A DNA stretch of 64,000 nt from Billgrantia pellis (GCF_008297955.1 NZ_VTPY01000001.1:124001-188000); one strand, 5' to 3'; positions 31,154 through 39,758 are shown, numbered from the stretch's first letter. Translations and numbers: made by a program. The notes: a model not told the origin generated them from the letters alone.

Positions 31154-32494
31154 ATGAGCAAGGCTTTCGATGCCACCGTCCAGCAGACGCTGCTGGAAAC
31201 ACGTGCCGAACAGGCGCTGGCGCTGGCCCGGCGCCTGGGTGCCGATGCCTGCGAGGTGGGGGCAAGCGTCGATCAGGGAATCGGTATTAGCGTCCGCGAG
31301 GGCGAGGTGGAAACCGTCGAACTCTCCCGGGACCAGGGCATTGCGGTGACCGTCTACCTCGACGGGCACAAGGGCAGCGCCTCTTCAACCGATGCCAGCG
31401 AAGCCTCGATTCGCGAAGTGGTCGAAAAAGCCACGGCCATTGCCCTGTATACGGGCAAGGATCCCGCCGCGGGGCTGGCCGATGCCGAGCTGATGGCGAG
31501 CGAACTGCCCGATCTCGAGGTGCATCATCCCTGGGAGCTCTCCACCGAGGAGGCCATCGAACTGGCGCTGGCCTGCGAGGCGGCCGGTCGCGGTGAGGCA
31601 GGAATTCGCCAATCCGAGGGCGCTTCGCTCTCGAGCGGCGAGGGGGTACGGGTCTATGCCAACAGCCACGGCTTCCTGGGCAGCCAGCGCGGCAGCCGGC
31701 ATTCGCTCTCATGCATGTTGATTGCCGGTGACGACAAGGGCATGCAGCGCGACTATGACTATACCAGTGCGCGCAACCCGCGCGATTTGCTGTCGGCGGA
31801 GGAGGTCGGCAGGCGTGCGGCGCGACGTACGCTGCAGCGACTGGGCGCGCAGCGTCCGGCCACCGGACGCCTGCCGGTCATGTTCGACGCTACCGTGGCG
31901 AGCGGGTTGATCGGCCATCTGATGAGCGCCATCGCCGGCGGATCGCTTTATCGTCAAGCCTCGTTCTTGTGCGACCGTCTGGGTGATACGCTGTTTCCCG
32001 AATGGTTCACCTTGGGCGAGCGCCCCATGGAGCAGGGTGCCATGGCGAGTTCGCCATTCGACAACGACGGCGTCCAGACGCGTGACAATGTCTTCGTCGA
32101 ACGCGGTCGCCTGGCCAGCTACATGCTCTCGGCCTATAGCGCCCGTCGACTTGGCATGCAGACCACCGCCAACGCCGGCGGTGCCCGCAACTTACGCATC
32201 ACGGCACCGCTGGCCTCGCACAAGGAGCTGCTGTCGCGGATGGGGCGCGGTGTGCTGGTCACCGAACTGATGGGGCAGGGGGTCAACGGTGTCACCGGCG
32301 ACTACTCACGCGGTGCGGCCGGCTTCTGGGTGGAAAACGGTGAGATCCAGCATCCCGTGGAGGAGTTCACCGTTGCAAGCAATCTCGAAGCGATGTTCCG
32401 TGGCCTGATCGGGGTGGGCAGCGACGTCGACACCCGTGGCAGCATCCATACCGGTAGTTGGTTGATCGACGACATGACCGTCGCCGGCAGCTGA
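31154..32494 (+). CDS. pmbA: metalloprotease partner subunit TldE/PmbA
   Basis: PmbA (TldE), 446 residues, homologous to TldD but lacking the HEXXXH metal site; it forms the heterodimer. Recognisable pieces are RRLGADACEVGASVDQGIGISVREGEVETVE, the SxxDASEASI region, FDNDGVQTRDNVFVERGRL and the C-terminal GVGSDVDTRGSIHTGSWLIDDMTVAG. The ATG at 31154 follows GAGGGAGA and gives the family start MSKAFDAT. In the position where TldD has HEAVGH this protein has no such motif, as expected. It ends facing ptsO. Confidence 0.95.
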   Translation: MSKAFDATVQQTLLETRAEQALALARRLGADACEVGASVDQGIGISVREGEVETVELSRDQGIAVTVYLDGHKGSASSTDASEASIREVVEKATAIALYTGKDPAAGLADAELMASELPDLEVHHPWELSTEEAIELALACEAAGRGEAGIRQSEGASLSSGEGVRVYANSHGFLGSQRGSRHSLSCMLIAGDDKGMQRDYDYTSARNPRDLLSAEEVGRRAARRTLQRLGAQRPATGRLPVMFDATVASGLIGHLMSAIAGGSLYRQASFLCDRLGDTLFPEWFTLGERPMEQGAMASSPFDNDGVQTRDNVFVERGRLASYMLSAYSARRLGMQTTANAGGARNLRITAPLASHKELLSRMGRGVLVTELMGQGVNGVTGDYSRGAAGFWVENGEIQHPVEEFTVASNLEAMFRGLIGVGSDVDTRGSIHTGSWLIDDMTVAGS

Positions 32495-32558
32495 ACGGAG
32501 CAGGCCATCGCTGCTTACTGACGGCCAAGTGGGTGGGTATGACGGAGCGCAGCCATGT

Positions 32559-32828
32559 CTACGTATCCTCATCGAAGCGGGCCTCGAACAAAGCCTCGAC
32601 GGCTTGCAGCGCTTCGGTAGCGTCTTCTCCCTCGGCATGTATCTCGAGCTCAGTGCCACAGGGGGCGCCCAGCATCAGCAGTGCCATGATGTTGCTGGCG
32701 TCCGCCTGCTGGCTTCCGCGGGTGACGGTGACCTGGGCCCGAAAGGGCTGGCAGCGCTGTACCAGCTTGGTGGCGGCGCGGGCATGCAGGCCACGCTTGT
32801 TGGTCAGGGTCAGTTTGCGGCTGGGCAC
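32559..32828 (-). CDS. ptsO: nitrogen-PTS phosphocarrier protein NPr
   Basis: HPr-fold phosphocarrier of the nitrogen PTS, 89 residues, passing phosphate from PtsP to PtsN (EIIA-Ntr). The phospho-histidine is in KRGLHARAATKLV (residue 16), and the regulatory-serine region reads DASNIMALLMLGAPCGTELEIHAEG, characteristic of NPr rather than sugar-PTS HPr. Only two bases separate it from rapZ upstream. Last gene of the rpoN-hpf-ptsN-rapZ-ptsO string. Confidence 0.94.
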   Translation of the reverse strand: MPSRKLTLTNKRGLHARAATKLVQRCQPFRAQVTVTRGSQQADASNIMALLMLGAPCGTELEIHAEGEDATEALQAVEALFEARFDEDT

Positions 32829-32830
32829 GC

Positions 32831-33751
32831 TCAGGATTCCTTACTGACGATGGATGCCGGAATCACCTCCTGCTCTGGAGCGACCGGGGTATGGATGCCG
32901 AGTTCCCGGTGGCGGATGCGCACGTCGGGGTGTCGTTGGGCCAGATGATACGCCAGTCGCTCGGCCAGGTAGACCGAACGATGCTGTCCCCCGGTACAGC
33001 CGATGGCAACGGTCAGGTAGCTGCGATGCGAGTCGCGATAGGCGGGTAGCCAACGCTCTACCCAGGCAATGATGTCGTCGAGCATCTGCTGCACCAGGGG
33101 ATACTGCTCGAGGAAAGCCACGATGCTGGGTTCTCGGCCCGTTGCCGAGCGCAGGCGGGGATCCCAATAGGGATTGGGCAGACAGCGGGCATCGAAGACG
33201 ATGTCGGCATCGAGCGGGACGCCTCGCTTGAAACCGAACGACTCCACGGTGAGGGTCAGCTGGTCGGCGTGATGGCTGGCCACTTGGTCGGTGATGCGGC
33301 CGCGCAGATCGTGAACCGATAGCCGCGAGGTGTCGATGATCAGATCCGCCAGGTTGCGAATATCACTCAGCGTGGTGTCTTCCGATTCGATGGCTTCGCC
33401 CAGCGTCATGTCCCGTCCACGAGTCAGTGGGTGACGTCGTCGCGTCGCCGAGTAGCGCTCCAGCAGGATGCGGGCATCCGTCGTGAGGTAGATGACCTGG
33501 CAATCGACGTGGCGCGAGCGCAGCTCTTCCAGCAGGCGAGGAAACCGCTCCAGAGCATGGGGCAGGTTGCGCGCATCGATACTGACGGCGATGGAGGTCT
33601 GCGCCACCGGAGCGCTGCGCAGCTCGTCCACCAGGGCGCCGAGCAGCATGGCCGGGAGATTGTCAATGGCGTAGTAGCCGATATCCTCGAGCGCCTGCAG
33701 TGCGATCGACTTGCCGGAGCCGGAGCGGCCGCTGATGATCACAAGCTGCAT
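32831..33751 (-). CDS. rapZ: RNase adapter protein RapZ
   Basis: P-loop ATPase with a C-terminal RNA-binding domain, 306 residues. In E. coli it delivers the small RNA GlmZ to RNase E and so tunes glucosamine-6-phosphate synthase. Walker A GRSGSGKS is at residues 8-15, the Walker B-like ALEDIGYYAIDNLP follows, and the C-terminal domain shows FGFKRGVPLDADIVFDARCLPNPYWDPRLR and IGCTGGQHRSVYLAERLA with the sensing cysteine. It lies in the conserved ptsN-rapZ-ptsO order. Whether a GlmZ-like RNA exists is not shown in this window. Confidence 0.96.
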   Translation of the reverse strand: MQLVIISGRSGSGKSIALQALEDIGYYAIDNLPAMLLGALVDELRSAPVAQTSIAVSIDARNLPHALERFPRLLEELRSRHVDCQVIYLTTDARILLERYSATRRRHPLTRGRDMTLGEAIESEDTTLSDIRNLADLIIDTSRLSVHDLRGRITDQVASHHADQLTLTVESFGFKRGVPLDADIVFDARCLPNPYWDPRLRSATGREPSIVAFLEQYPLVQQMLDDIIAWVERWLPAYRDSHRSYLTVAIGCTGGQHRSVYLAERLAYHLAQRHPDVRIRHRELGIHTPVAPEQEVIPASIVSKES

Positions 33752-33795
33752 GGCGGTTCTCCTGGTCGGATGGCTGGCCGAACGGTGCGGCGAAG

Positions 33796-34266
33796 TCAGG
33801 CCGAAGACTGTCGTCGGATGGCGTCGATGAGCCGTTGATGAAGCTCGCGTTGGCTCCCGCTCTTGCGCAACAGGGCACGGGTCTCGGCATCGTTCATCAC
33901 GGCGGCGACCTGGCTCAGCAGTGCCAGATGGGTATCGTCCGCTTCCTCGGGGACGAGCAGCACGAAGACCAGATCGACCGGTTCACCGTCGATGGCGTCG
34001 AAATCGATGGGTTCGGCCAGCTTGAGAAAGGCGGCGACGGGGCTATGGCAGTGAGGGCTGCGGGCATGGGGAATGGCCACGCCGTTACCGATACCCGTAC
34101 TGCCCAGCCGCTCGCGACCGATCAGTCTGCCGAACACCTCCTGGCTATCGAGGCTCGGGGTGTTTTGCGCAATGAAGGTGCTGAAGAATTCCAGCACCCT
34201 CTTCTTGCTGCCACCGGGAACGTCGAACAGCGCTCGCTCCGGGGGCAGGATGGTTTCCAGTGTCAT
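33796..34266 (-). CDS. ptsN: nitrogen-PTS enzyme IIA (EIIA-Ntr)
   Basis: Regulatory phospho-acceptor of the nitrogen PTS, 156 residues of the PTS EIIA type-2 fold. The phosphorylated histidine is in GNGVAIPHARSPHC; other signatures are the N-terminal ILPPERALFDVPGGSKKRVLEFFS and LVFVLLVPEEADDTHLALLSQVA. The dephosphorylated form controls K+ uptake and stress responses in other proteobacteria. It starts six bases after the hpf stop, so the two are probably co-translated. Confidence 0.96.
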   Translation of the reverse strand: MTLETILPPERALFDVPGGSKKRVLEFFSTFIAQNTPSLDSQEVFGRLIGRERLGSTGIGNGVAIPHARSPHCHSPVAAFLKLAEPIDFDAIDGEPVDLVFVLLVPEEADDTHLALLSQVAAVMNDAETRALLRKSGSQRELHQRLIDAIRRQSSA

Positions 34267-34272
34267 GGCAAC

Positions 34273-34581
34273 TCAGCGAATGCCGGCGCCTTGGGCGCGG
34301 GCCTGGGCCTTTTCCTTGTGTTTGACAAGTTGACGGTCGAGCTTGTCGGTCAAGGCATCAATGGCGGCATACATGTCGGGATCGCTGGCTTCGGCGTGAA
34401 GATCGGCGCCCGCGGCGTGCAGGGTGCAGGCGGCCAACTGGCGCTCCTTCTCGATCGATAGGGTGACCTGCACGTTGGTAATGTTGTCATAGTGACGTTG
34501 GACGCGGCTAAGCTTCTCGCTCACGTAGTCACGCAGGGGATCGGTCAGCTCAACATGATGGCCTGTGATGTTGACTTGCAT
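34273..34581 (-). CDS. hpf: ribosome hibernation promoting factor (short HPF)
   Basis: Short hibernation factor of 102 residues that helps dimerise idle 70S ribosomes. It begins MQVNITGHHVELTDPLRDYVSEKL and has NVQVTLSIEKERQLAACTLHAAGADLHAEASDPDMYAAIDALTDKLDRQLVKHKEK. The basic tail is short, without the dimerisation domain of long HPF. The start is fixed by AAGGAG six bases ahead. It is downstream of rpoN and preceded by its own likely promoter, so it can respond separately from rpoN. Confidence 0.95.
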   Translation of the reverse strand: MQVNITGHHVELTDPLRDYVSEKLSRVQRHYDNITNVQVTLSIEKERQLAACTLHAAGADLHAEASDPDMYAAIDALTDKLDRQLVKHKEKAQARAQGAGIR

Positions 34582-34614
34582 GACAAGCTCCTTCGTCCTT
34601 CGAGTGGTAGTTCG

Positions 34615-34642
34615 ATTGTAACCCTTTTTACTGCCCTGCAAA
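34615..34642 (-). promoter_or_regulatory. sigma-70-type promoter for hpf-ptsN-rapZ-ptsO
   Basis: On the minus strand, TTTGCA (34642-34637), a 16-base spacer and TACAAT (34620-34615, five of six). Initiation near 34608 would leave a leader of about 27 bases carrying the AAGGAG. It fits the 109-base gap between rpoN and hpf. Confidence 0.5.
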
Positions 34643-34690
34643 CCCCCTCGAATCAGCGGGCTCTGTCGGGAATCAAGTTGACGATATGAG

Positions 34691-36109
34691 CTATCGAAAG
34701 CGTTTGCGTTCGCTCGAGGAGGGGATGCCCAGCGCTTCGCGATACTTGGCCACGGTGCGCCGCGCGACCTTGATGCCGTCTTCGGCCAGCAGTTCCACCA
34801 GCCGGCTGTCGGAGAGCGGCTTGCGCGGCGGTTCGTCGGCGACCAACTTGCGAATCCGGGCGCGAATCGCCGTACTGGAGTGAGCGTCGCCTTCGCCACC
34901 GCCGACCTGGCTGGAGAAGAAGTACTTCAGCTCGAACACACCCCGTGGAGTATGGATGAACTTCTGCGTCGTCACACGCGAGATGGTCGATTCGTGCATT
35001 TCCACCGCCTGGGCGATATCGGCCAGCACCAGGGGTTTCATTGCCTCCTCACCTTGCTCGAGAAAGTCTATCTGGTGCGCCATGATTTCGCGCCCCACCC
35101 GCAGCAGGGTGTCGTTGCGGCTGGACAGGCTTTTCAACAACCAGCGGGCTTCCTGCAGATGGTCCTTCAGGAACTGGTTGTCCTGGCTTTTGTCGGCCCG
35201 CCGCACCAGGGCAACATAGTCGGGCTGGATACGCAGCCTGGGCAGGGCTTCGGCGTTGAGTTCCACGCGCCATCCCGACGCGTCATGGTATATCACCAGA
35301 TCGGGAGTGACGTAGCTGCTGCCCACCTCGGCAAAGGCGCTGCCCGGGCGCGGGTCGAGCGAGCGCACGAGAGCGATGACCTCATCCAGAGCGTCGTCGT
35401 CGAGTCCCAAGCGGCGCTTGAGCAGACGGCGATCGTCGGCGGCCAGCGGTTCGAGAAACTGACGCACCAAGCGTCGCGCCTGGGGCAGCAGGGGGGTGTC
35501 GTCAGGCAGGGTGGCGAGCTGCAGCAAGAGACACTCACGCAAGTCGCGGGCGAACACGCCGGTGGGTTCGAACTGCTGTAGCCGAAGCAGGACCTGTTCG
35601 ACCTCGCGTGTGGGAAGGCCTTCGAGCCCCTGCTGGCGCAGCCCGTCGCGAATCTCCTCGAGCGGCTGGGAGAGGTAACCCGCGCCGTTGACGGCATCGA
35701 TCAGGCTCTCGGCAATCTGCCGCTGGCGCTCGTTTAGATCGGTCATGGCCAGTTGCCAGATCAGATGGCCGGCCAGCGTCTGGCCTGCCGCCTGGCGTTC
35801 GAAATCGGGGCCGTCACCGGCGCTGCCGGAGCTGATGCCATGGTCGGGGTACGTATCCGTCCAGTCGCTGTCGGTGGCCAGCTCGTTGGGGATTTCGCTG
35901 GCCCAATCATCCGTCGCTGAGGCCTCGTCGATGACCTGTTCGCCATAGTCCTCGTCGAGCTCCAGCATGGGGTTGGATTCCAGCGCCTGCTGGATCTCCT
36001 GGCGTAGATCGAGCGTGGAGAGCTGCAGCAGGGCAATGGCCTGCTGCAGCTGGGGTGTCATGGTCAGCTGGGTACCGACACGCAGTTGCAAAGAGGCTTT
36101 CATGGCCAT
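34691..36109 (-). CDS. rpoN: RNA polymerase sigma-54 factor
   Basis: Sigma-54 (RpoN), 472 residues. Region I is glutamine/leucine-rich (LTMTPQLQQAIALLQLSTLDLRQEIQQALE), region II acidic (DYGEQVIDEASATDDW), the core-binding region occupies the middle, and the DNA-binding region III includes HESTISRVTTQKFIHTPRGVFELKYFFSS and the C-terminal RpoN box ARRTVAKYREALGIPSS. The start could be either of two ATGs two codons apart; the second gives the more common MKASLQLR. It follows lptB after 166 bases and is preceded by a full-consensus sigma-54 promoter. Confidence 0.97.
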   Translation of the reverse strand: MAMKASLQLRVGTQLTMTPQLQQAIALLQLSTLDLRQEIQQALESNPMLELDEDYGEQVIDEASATDDWASEIPNELATDSDWTDTYPDHGISSGSAGDGPDFERQAAGQTLAGHLIWQLAMTDLNERQRQIAESLIDAVNGAGYLSQPLEEIRDGLRQQGLEGLPTREVEQVLLRLQQFEPTGVFARDLRECLLLQLATLPDDTPLLPQARRLVRQFLEPLAADDRRLLKRRLGLDDDALDEVIALVRSLDPRPGSAFAEVGSSYVTPDLVIYHDASGWRVELNAEALPRLRIQPDYVALVRRADKSQDNQFLKDHLQEARWLLKSLSSRNDTLLRVGREIMAHQIDFLEQGEEAMKPLVLADIAQAVEMHESTISRVTTQKFIHTPRGVFELKYFFSSQVGGGEGDAHSSTAIRARIRKLVADEPPRKPLSDSRLVELLAEDGIKVARRTVAKYREALGIPSSSERKRFR

Positions 36110-36180
36110 GAGAATAAGAGCTCATCCACCGAGAAAACCCTACCCTAGACCGGCGATGCATGAGTTGCAAGGAATAATTG

Positions 36181-36196
36181 TGCAATAAGCGTGCCA
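36181..36196 (-). promoter_or_regulatory. sigma-54 (-24/-12) promoter ahead of rpoN
   Basis: On the minus strand the 16-base sequence TGGCACGCTTATTGCA matches every defined position of the consensus TGGCAYRNNNNTTGCW, including the invariant GG and GC pairs ten bases apart. It points toward rpoN, with the -12 element about 73 bases from the start codon. The region just upstream (36210-36240) is AT-rich with an A8 run, suitable for bending or activator looping. The implied autogenous control is inference. Confidence 0.75.
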
Positions 36197-36275
36197 TGCG
36201 CAATTAATACGCCTATTTTTTTTGTTCTAAACGAAAATAGTGACTTGCAAAGTCAAAAAAGCGGGCCTAGGTGGT

Positions 36276-37007
36276 TCAGAGGCGGAAGTCTTCGCCCAGG
36301 TAGACTTCACGTACGCGCTGATTGGCCAGGATGGTCTCGGCGTCTCCCTCGGCAATGATTTGCCCATCGCCGACGATATAGGCCGAATTGCAAATATCCA
36401 ATGTCTCGCGAACGTTGTGATCCGTGATCAACACGCCGATATCGCGCGCCTTGAGCTGGCGAATAATGCCCTTGATCTCACCCACCGAGATGGGATCGAC
36501 CCCGGCAAAAGGCTCGTCGAGGAGGATGAATGCCGGCTCGGTGGCGAGTGCCCGGGCAATCTCGACGCGACGTCGTTCGCCCCCTGAAAGGCTCATGCCG
36601 TGGTTGTCGCGTATGTGCGTGACGTGAAAATCCTCCAGCAGTTGCTCGAGCCTGGCTTCCCGGCCTCGTCGGTCAAGATCCCGGCGCGTCTCGAGGATGG
36701 CCATGATGTTGTCGGCGACGGACAACTTGCGGAAGATCGAGGCCTCCTGGGGCAGGTAACCGATGCCTGCCCGGGCGCGTTCGTGCATGGCCTTGCCCGT
36801 CAGGTCCCGGTCGTCGATGAATACCTCGCCCGCATCTGCTCGCACCAATCCCACGATCATATAGAAGGAGGTGGTCTTGCCGGCCCCGTTGGGGCCGAGG
36901 AGACCAACGATGCTGCCCTGTTCGATGGAGAGGCTGATGTCGTGCACGACGCGGCGACGCTTGTAGCTCTTGGCCAAATGGCGGGCGTACAGGGTTTTCA
37001 TGGGCAC
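36276..37007 (-). CDS. lptB: LPS export ABC transporter ATP-binding protein
   Basis: ATPase of the LptB2FGC complex that pulls lipopolysaccharide out of the inner membrane, about 241-243 residues. Motifs are Walker [10 protein letters not shown]-loop region [13 protein letters not shown], signature [15 protein letters not shown], Walker [14 protein letters not shown] and the switch histidine in [15 protein letters not shown] at 37007 has GGAG with a 7-base spacing and overlaps the lptA end; the ATG two codons later gives the family start [14 protein letters not shown]. Part of kdsD-kdsC-lptC-lptA-lptB. Confidence 0.97.
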   Translation of the reverse strand: MPMKTLYARHLAKSYKRRRVVHDISLSIEQGSIVGLLGPNGAGKTTSFYMIVGLVRADAGEVFIDDRDLTGKAMHERARAGIGYLPQEASIFRKLSVADNIMAILETRRDLDRRGREARLEQLLEDFHVTHIRDNHGMSLSGGERRRVEIARALATEPAFILLDEPFAGVDPISVGEIKGIIRQLKARDIGVLITDHNVRETLDICNSAYIVGDGQIIAEGDAETILANQRVREVYLGEDFRL

Positions 37008-37008
37008 T

Positions 37009-37521
37009 TCAACGCTCCGGCTGCAACGTCATGCGAATGCGCTGGCTGCCTTCGACACCCTCGCCTTGGGCACGTGCCTGAACCACGCGACGATCGAGAA
37101 AATACTCCAGATAGCCGCCGGTAAAGGTATCCCCGCCCTGGTGCAGCTCGGCGCGATCGATCAGTTCCACGCGACGCTCGGCGACATGGTAGATGATCGT
37201 GCGCCCCCAGCCTCGCGCTACCGGTTCGTCGGGGTTGGGTTGCTGTTCGATGTAGGCGCGGTCACCGCGCGCCGTGGCGCGGGTCAGTTCGCCAGCCGCG
37301 TTGCGCTGCATCTCGACCCGATCGCCGGTCAGGAGCATGCTGCCCTGGCGGATTTCGACGTCGCCGGTGTAGACCGCCGTACCGGCGTTGTCGTCGAGGT
37401 CGAGCCGGTCGGCTTCGACCTCGATGGGCTGTTCGGCATCACGCTGCTGCGCCAGCCCGGGCGCGGCGATGAAAGCGAAACCGCTGAGCGCGAGGGCCAT
37501 CAGCAGGGCGGGGCGCGTCAT
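37009..37521 (-). CDS. lptA: LPS transport periplasmic bridge protein LptA
   Basis: Periplasmic protein forming the bridge for lipopolysaccharide between LptC and LptD, 170 residues. A signal peptide ([25 protein letters not shown]) is cleaved near residue 25; the OstA-like beta-jellyroll follows, with [26 protein letters not shown] and GDRVEMQRN. Its ATG overlaps the end of lptC by four bases and its stop abuts lptB, so lptC-lptA-lptB are tightly coupled. Confidence 0.95.
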   Translation of the reverse strand: MTRPALLMALALSGFAFIAAPGLAQQRDAEQPIEVEADRLDLDDNAGTAVYTGDVEIRQGSMLLTGDRVEMQRNAAGELTRATARGDRAYIEQQPNPDEPVARGWGRTIIYHVAERRVELIDRAELHQGGDTFTGGYLEYFLDRRVVQARAQGEGVEGSQRIRMTLQPER

Positions 37522-38114
37522 GGTTCGGACTCCTCGTGGTTGGCGGCTTGGCCGGTCGGATGATGGCCGCGCACATTGTCGGTCAAACGGGCGCGGTTGT
37601 CATGGATCCAGGCGTCGAAGCGGTCGCCACGCATTCGCTGGGGCGGCTGTTGCAGAAGAACGGGGGTATCGCTCCAGGCATGCCCGGTGTTGGCATCGAA
37701 ATGCAGAATCTCGGTGTCGAGCTGCCAGCGCTCTTCAGGAGCGAGCAGGCGCGCATCGCCGGTGAGCGTCAATGGGTTGCCGCCCGGGCCGAGACGTCCT
37801 TCGTCCCCGCTGGCGATCCACAAGCGGTCGTCGCGATCATAGAGATGCGCCAGGGGCGTCGCCATCCGGGTCACGTCGTCGTGCGGAGTGTGGACCAGAC
37901 GCGGGCTCTCCAGGCGCTGGTGGGCCTGACCCTCGATATCGAAGCGGGTCAGCCGGGCATGTTCCAGAAAGTAATCGGGCTCCCCGGCTTCGTCGGTGGG
38001 CACCGGTCCAGGGGGCGGCGCTTGCCAGGGATCCAGCCAAGTCAGCCATCCGCCCAGCGCCAGCAGGAGCAGCAGCAGCCAGATGCGAAATGACGGGCGC
38101 GGCAGACGGGGCAT
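37518..38114 (-). CDS. lptC: LPS export protein LptC
   Basis: Bitopic inner-membrane protein of 198 residues receiving lipopolysaccharide from LptFGB and passing it to LptA. A single membrane helix (FRIWLLLLLLALGGWLTWL) is followed by a proline-rich linker and the periplasmic jellyroll with PDYFLEHARLTRFDIEGQAHQRLESPRLVHTPHDD, a close match to the LptC family. The ATG at 38114 gives family length and starts just ahead of the membrane helix; the long upstream in-frame extension is inside kdsC and not credible. Confidence 0.93.
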   Translation of the reverse strand: MPRLPRPSFRIWLLLLLLALGGWLTWLDPWQAPPPGPVPTDEAGEPDYFLEHARLTRFDIEGQAHQRLESPRLVHTPHDDVTRMATPLAHLYDRDDRLWIASGDEGRLGPGGNPLTLTGDARLLAPEERWQLDTEILHFDANTGHAWSDTPVLLQQPPQRMRGDRFDAWIHDNRARLTDNVRGHHPTGQAANHEESEP

Positions 38115-38128
38115 GGCGTCAGGGACTC

Positions 38129-38686
38129 TCAACGGCGGGCGTGAAGATACGTGTCGACCAGCGCGTCGCGGTGACCCTGGGCCTCGAGCAGCATGTCGCA
38201 GATTTCGCGTACGGCGCCGTGTCCCCCGCTGCGCTCGGTCACGTGGTCCGCCAGGGCGCGGATATAGGCCGGGGCGCCGGGTACGGTAATGCCGACGCCG
38301 GCACGCTGCATGGGGGCAAGATCGGGCAGGTCGTCGCCACAATAGGCGACCTGGTCGAGACTCAATCCCTGTCGGGAGCAGAGTTCGCGCAGGGTGGCGA
38401 GCTTATCCTCGCAACGCTGGAAGACGTGGTCGATGCCCAGTGCGGCGGCGCGATGGCTGACCATGGGGGATTCGCGCCCCGTCAGCAGGGCGACCTGCAG
38501 GCCGGCGCGAAGCAGCAACTTGATGCCCAGGCCATCCTGGGTATGAAACGCCTTGATTTCGACGCCGTCGGCCTGGAAGTAGAGGCGTCCATCGGTCATC
38601 ACCCCATCCACATCCAGTGCCAGCAGGCGAATCCTGCGCAGGGGGTCGAGAAGCTGGGGGGGGAGGGGGGAATTGGCCAGCGACAT
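38129..38686 (-). CDS. kdsC: 3-deoxy-D-manno-octulosonate 8-phosphate phosphatase
   Basis: HAD-family phosphatase removing phosphate from Kdo8P in the Kdo pathway for the lipopolysaccharide core, 185 residues. Motif I LLALDVDGVMTDG holds the two catalytic aspartates, motif II is in ALLTGRES, the conserved lysine is in RCEDKLATL and motif IV is CGDDLPDL. It forms the tetrameric C0-type HAD without a cap. The codons for residues 6-11 contain a C6-T-C8 run, which could slip. It sits between kdsD and lptC as in related bacteria. Confidence 0.96.
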   Translation of the reverse strand: MSLANSPLPPQLLDPLRRIRLLALDVDGVMTDGRLYFQADGVEIKAFHTQDGLGIKLLLRAGLQVALLTGRESPMVSHRAAALGIDHVFQRCEDKLATLRELCSRQGLSLDQVAYCGDDLPDLAPMQRAGVGITVPGAPAYIRALADHVTERSGGHGAVREICDMLLEAQGHRDALVDTYLHARR

Positions 38687-38710
38687 GGGCTCTCCTTGGG
38701 GTCGTGGGCG

Positions 38711-39727
38711 TCAGATCACGCCGCTTCGCAACAGGTCATGCATGTGCAGGGCACCGATCGGGTGCCCTTCGTCGTCGACCACGGCGAGTGCTGTGATCAG
38801 GTTGTCCTCCATGATGCGCACCGCCTCGGCCGCCAGCAGGTCGGGGGCGATTCGCTTACCCGGGCGCGTCATGACATCGTCGACCTTAAGGCGGCTGAGG
38901 TCCTGGTGCTGGTCGAGCGTACGGCGAAGATCGCCATCGGTGTAGACGCCGATCAATCGATCTTCGTCGTCGACGACACAGGTGAAGCCGAGCCCTTGGC
39001 GGGTGATCTCCAGCAGCGCATCGCGCAGCGGGCTGCCCAGCGGTACGCGGGGGACCCGATCGCCCTGGTGCATCAAGTCGCCGACTCTCAGCAGCAATCG
39101 CTTGCCCAGGCTGCCGCCCGGGTGCGAGCGGGCGAAATCCTCGGCGGTGAAGCCGCGCGCCTCGAGCAGCGCCACGGCCAATGCATCTCCCAGGGCCAGG
39201 GCAGCGGTGGTGGAGGCGGTAGGCGCCAGATCCAGGGGGCAGGCCTCGCGTTCGACGCCGGCGTCCAGGTGGGCATCGGCATGCCGGGCCAGAGTCGAGT
39301 CGGGGCGCCCGGTCATGCTGATCAGCGGTGTGCCGATTCGCTTGAGCAGAGGGAGCAGCGCCGTAACTTCGCCCGTCTCGCCGGAGTTCGACAGTGCCAG
39401 CACCACATCGCCGGGCGTGATCATGCCCAGGTCGCCGTGACTGGCTTCGCCGGGATGGACGAAGAACGCCGGCGTGCCGGTACTGGCCAGCGTGGCGGCG
39501 ATCTTGCCGGCGATGTGGCCCGATTTGCCCATTCCCGTCACCACGATGCGGCCCTGGCAAGCGAGGATCAGCTCGCAGGCGCGATCGAAATGACTGTCCA
39601 ACCTGCCGGCTAGCGTCGCGATGGCCTGCTCCTCGATGGCGAGGGTGCGGCGTGCGCTGTCACGCAGCGGAGACCCGGCCGAAGGGGTGACGTCGTAAGA
39701 GGGGGGAGGGGAGCGGTCTATGGTCAT
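38711..39727 (-). CDS. kdsD: arabinose-5-phosphate isomerase
   Basis: Converts ribulose-5-phosphate to arabinose-5-phosphate, the first step toward Kdo. It is 338 residues: an N-terminal SIS sugar-isomerase domain (VTGMGKSGHIAGKIAATLASTGTPAFFVHPGEASHGDLGMI, then LSNSGETGEV) and two C-terminal CBS domains (about 215-335, ending IGALHMHDLLRSGVI). The CBS pair is typical of KdsD and may sense nucleotides. The N-terminus (about 25 residues) is variable. It heads the kdsD-kdsC-lptCAB string on the minus strand, after yrbG. Confidence 0.95.
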   Translation of the reverse strand: MTIDRSPPPSYDVTPSAGSPLRDSARRTLAIEEQAIATLAGRLDSHFDRACELILACQGRIVVTGMGKSGHIAGKIAATLASTGTPAFFVHPGEASHGDLGMITPGDVVLALSNSGETGEVTALLPLLKRIGTPLISMTGRPDSTLARHADAHLDAGVEREACPLDLAPTASTTAALALGDALAVALLEARGFTAEDFARSHPGGSLGKRLLLRVGDLMHQGDRVPRVPLGSPLRDALLEITRQGLGFTCVVDDEDRLIGVYTDGDLRRTLDQHQDLSRLKVDDVMTRPGKRIAPDLLAAEAVRIMEDNLITALAVVDDEGHPIGALHMHDLLRSGVI

Positions 39728-39758
39728 GGTGAGATTGTTGCCCGTTGTGGGGTTTCAC

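Noticed and set aside
36241..36255. TGACTT-GCA-AAGTCA hairpin between lptB and rpoN as a terminator
   Set aside because: Six pairs with only two G-C pairs and no T-run in the direction of lptB transcription; too weak to call.
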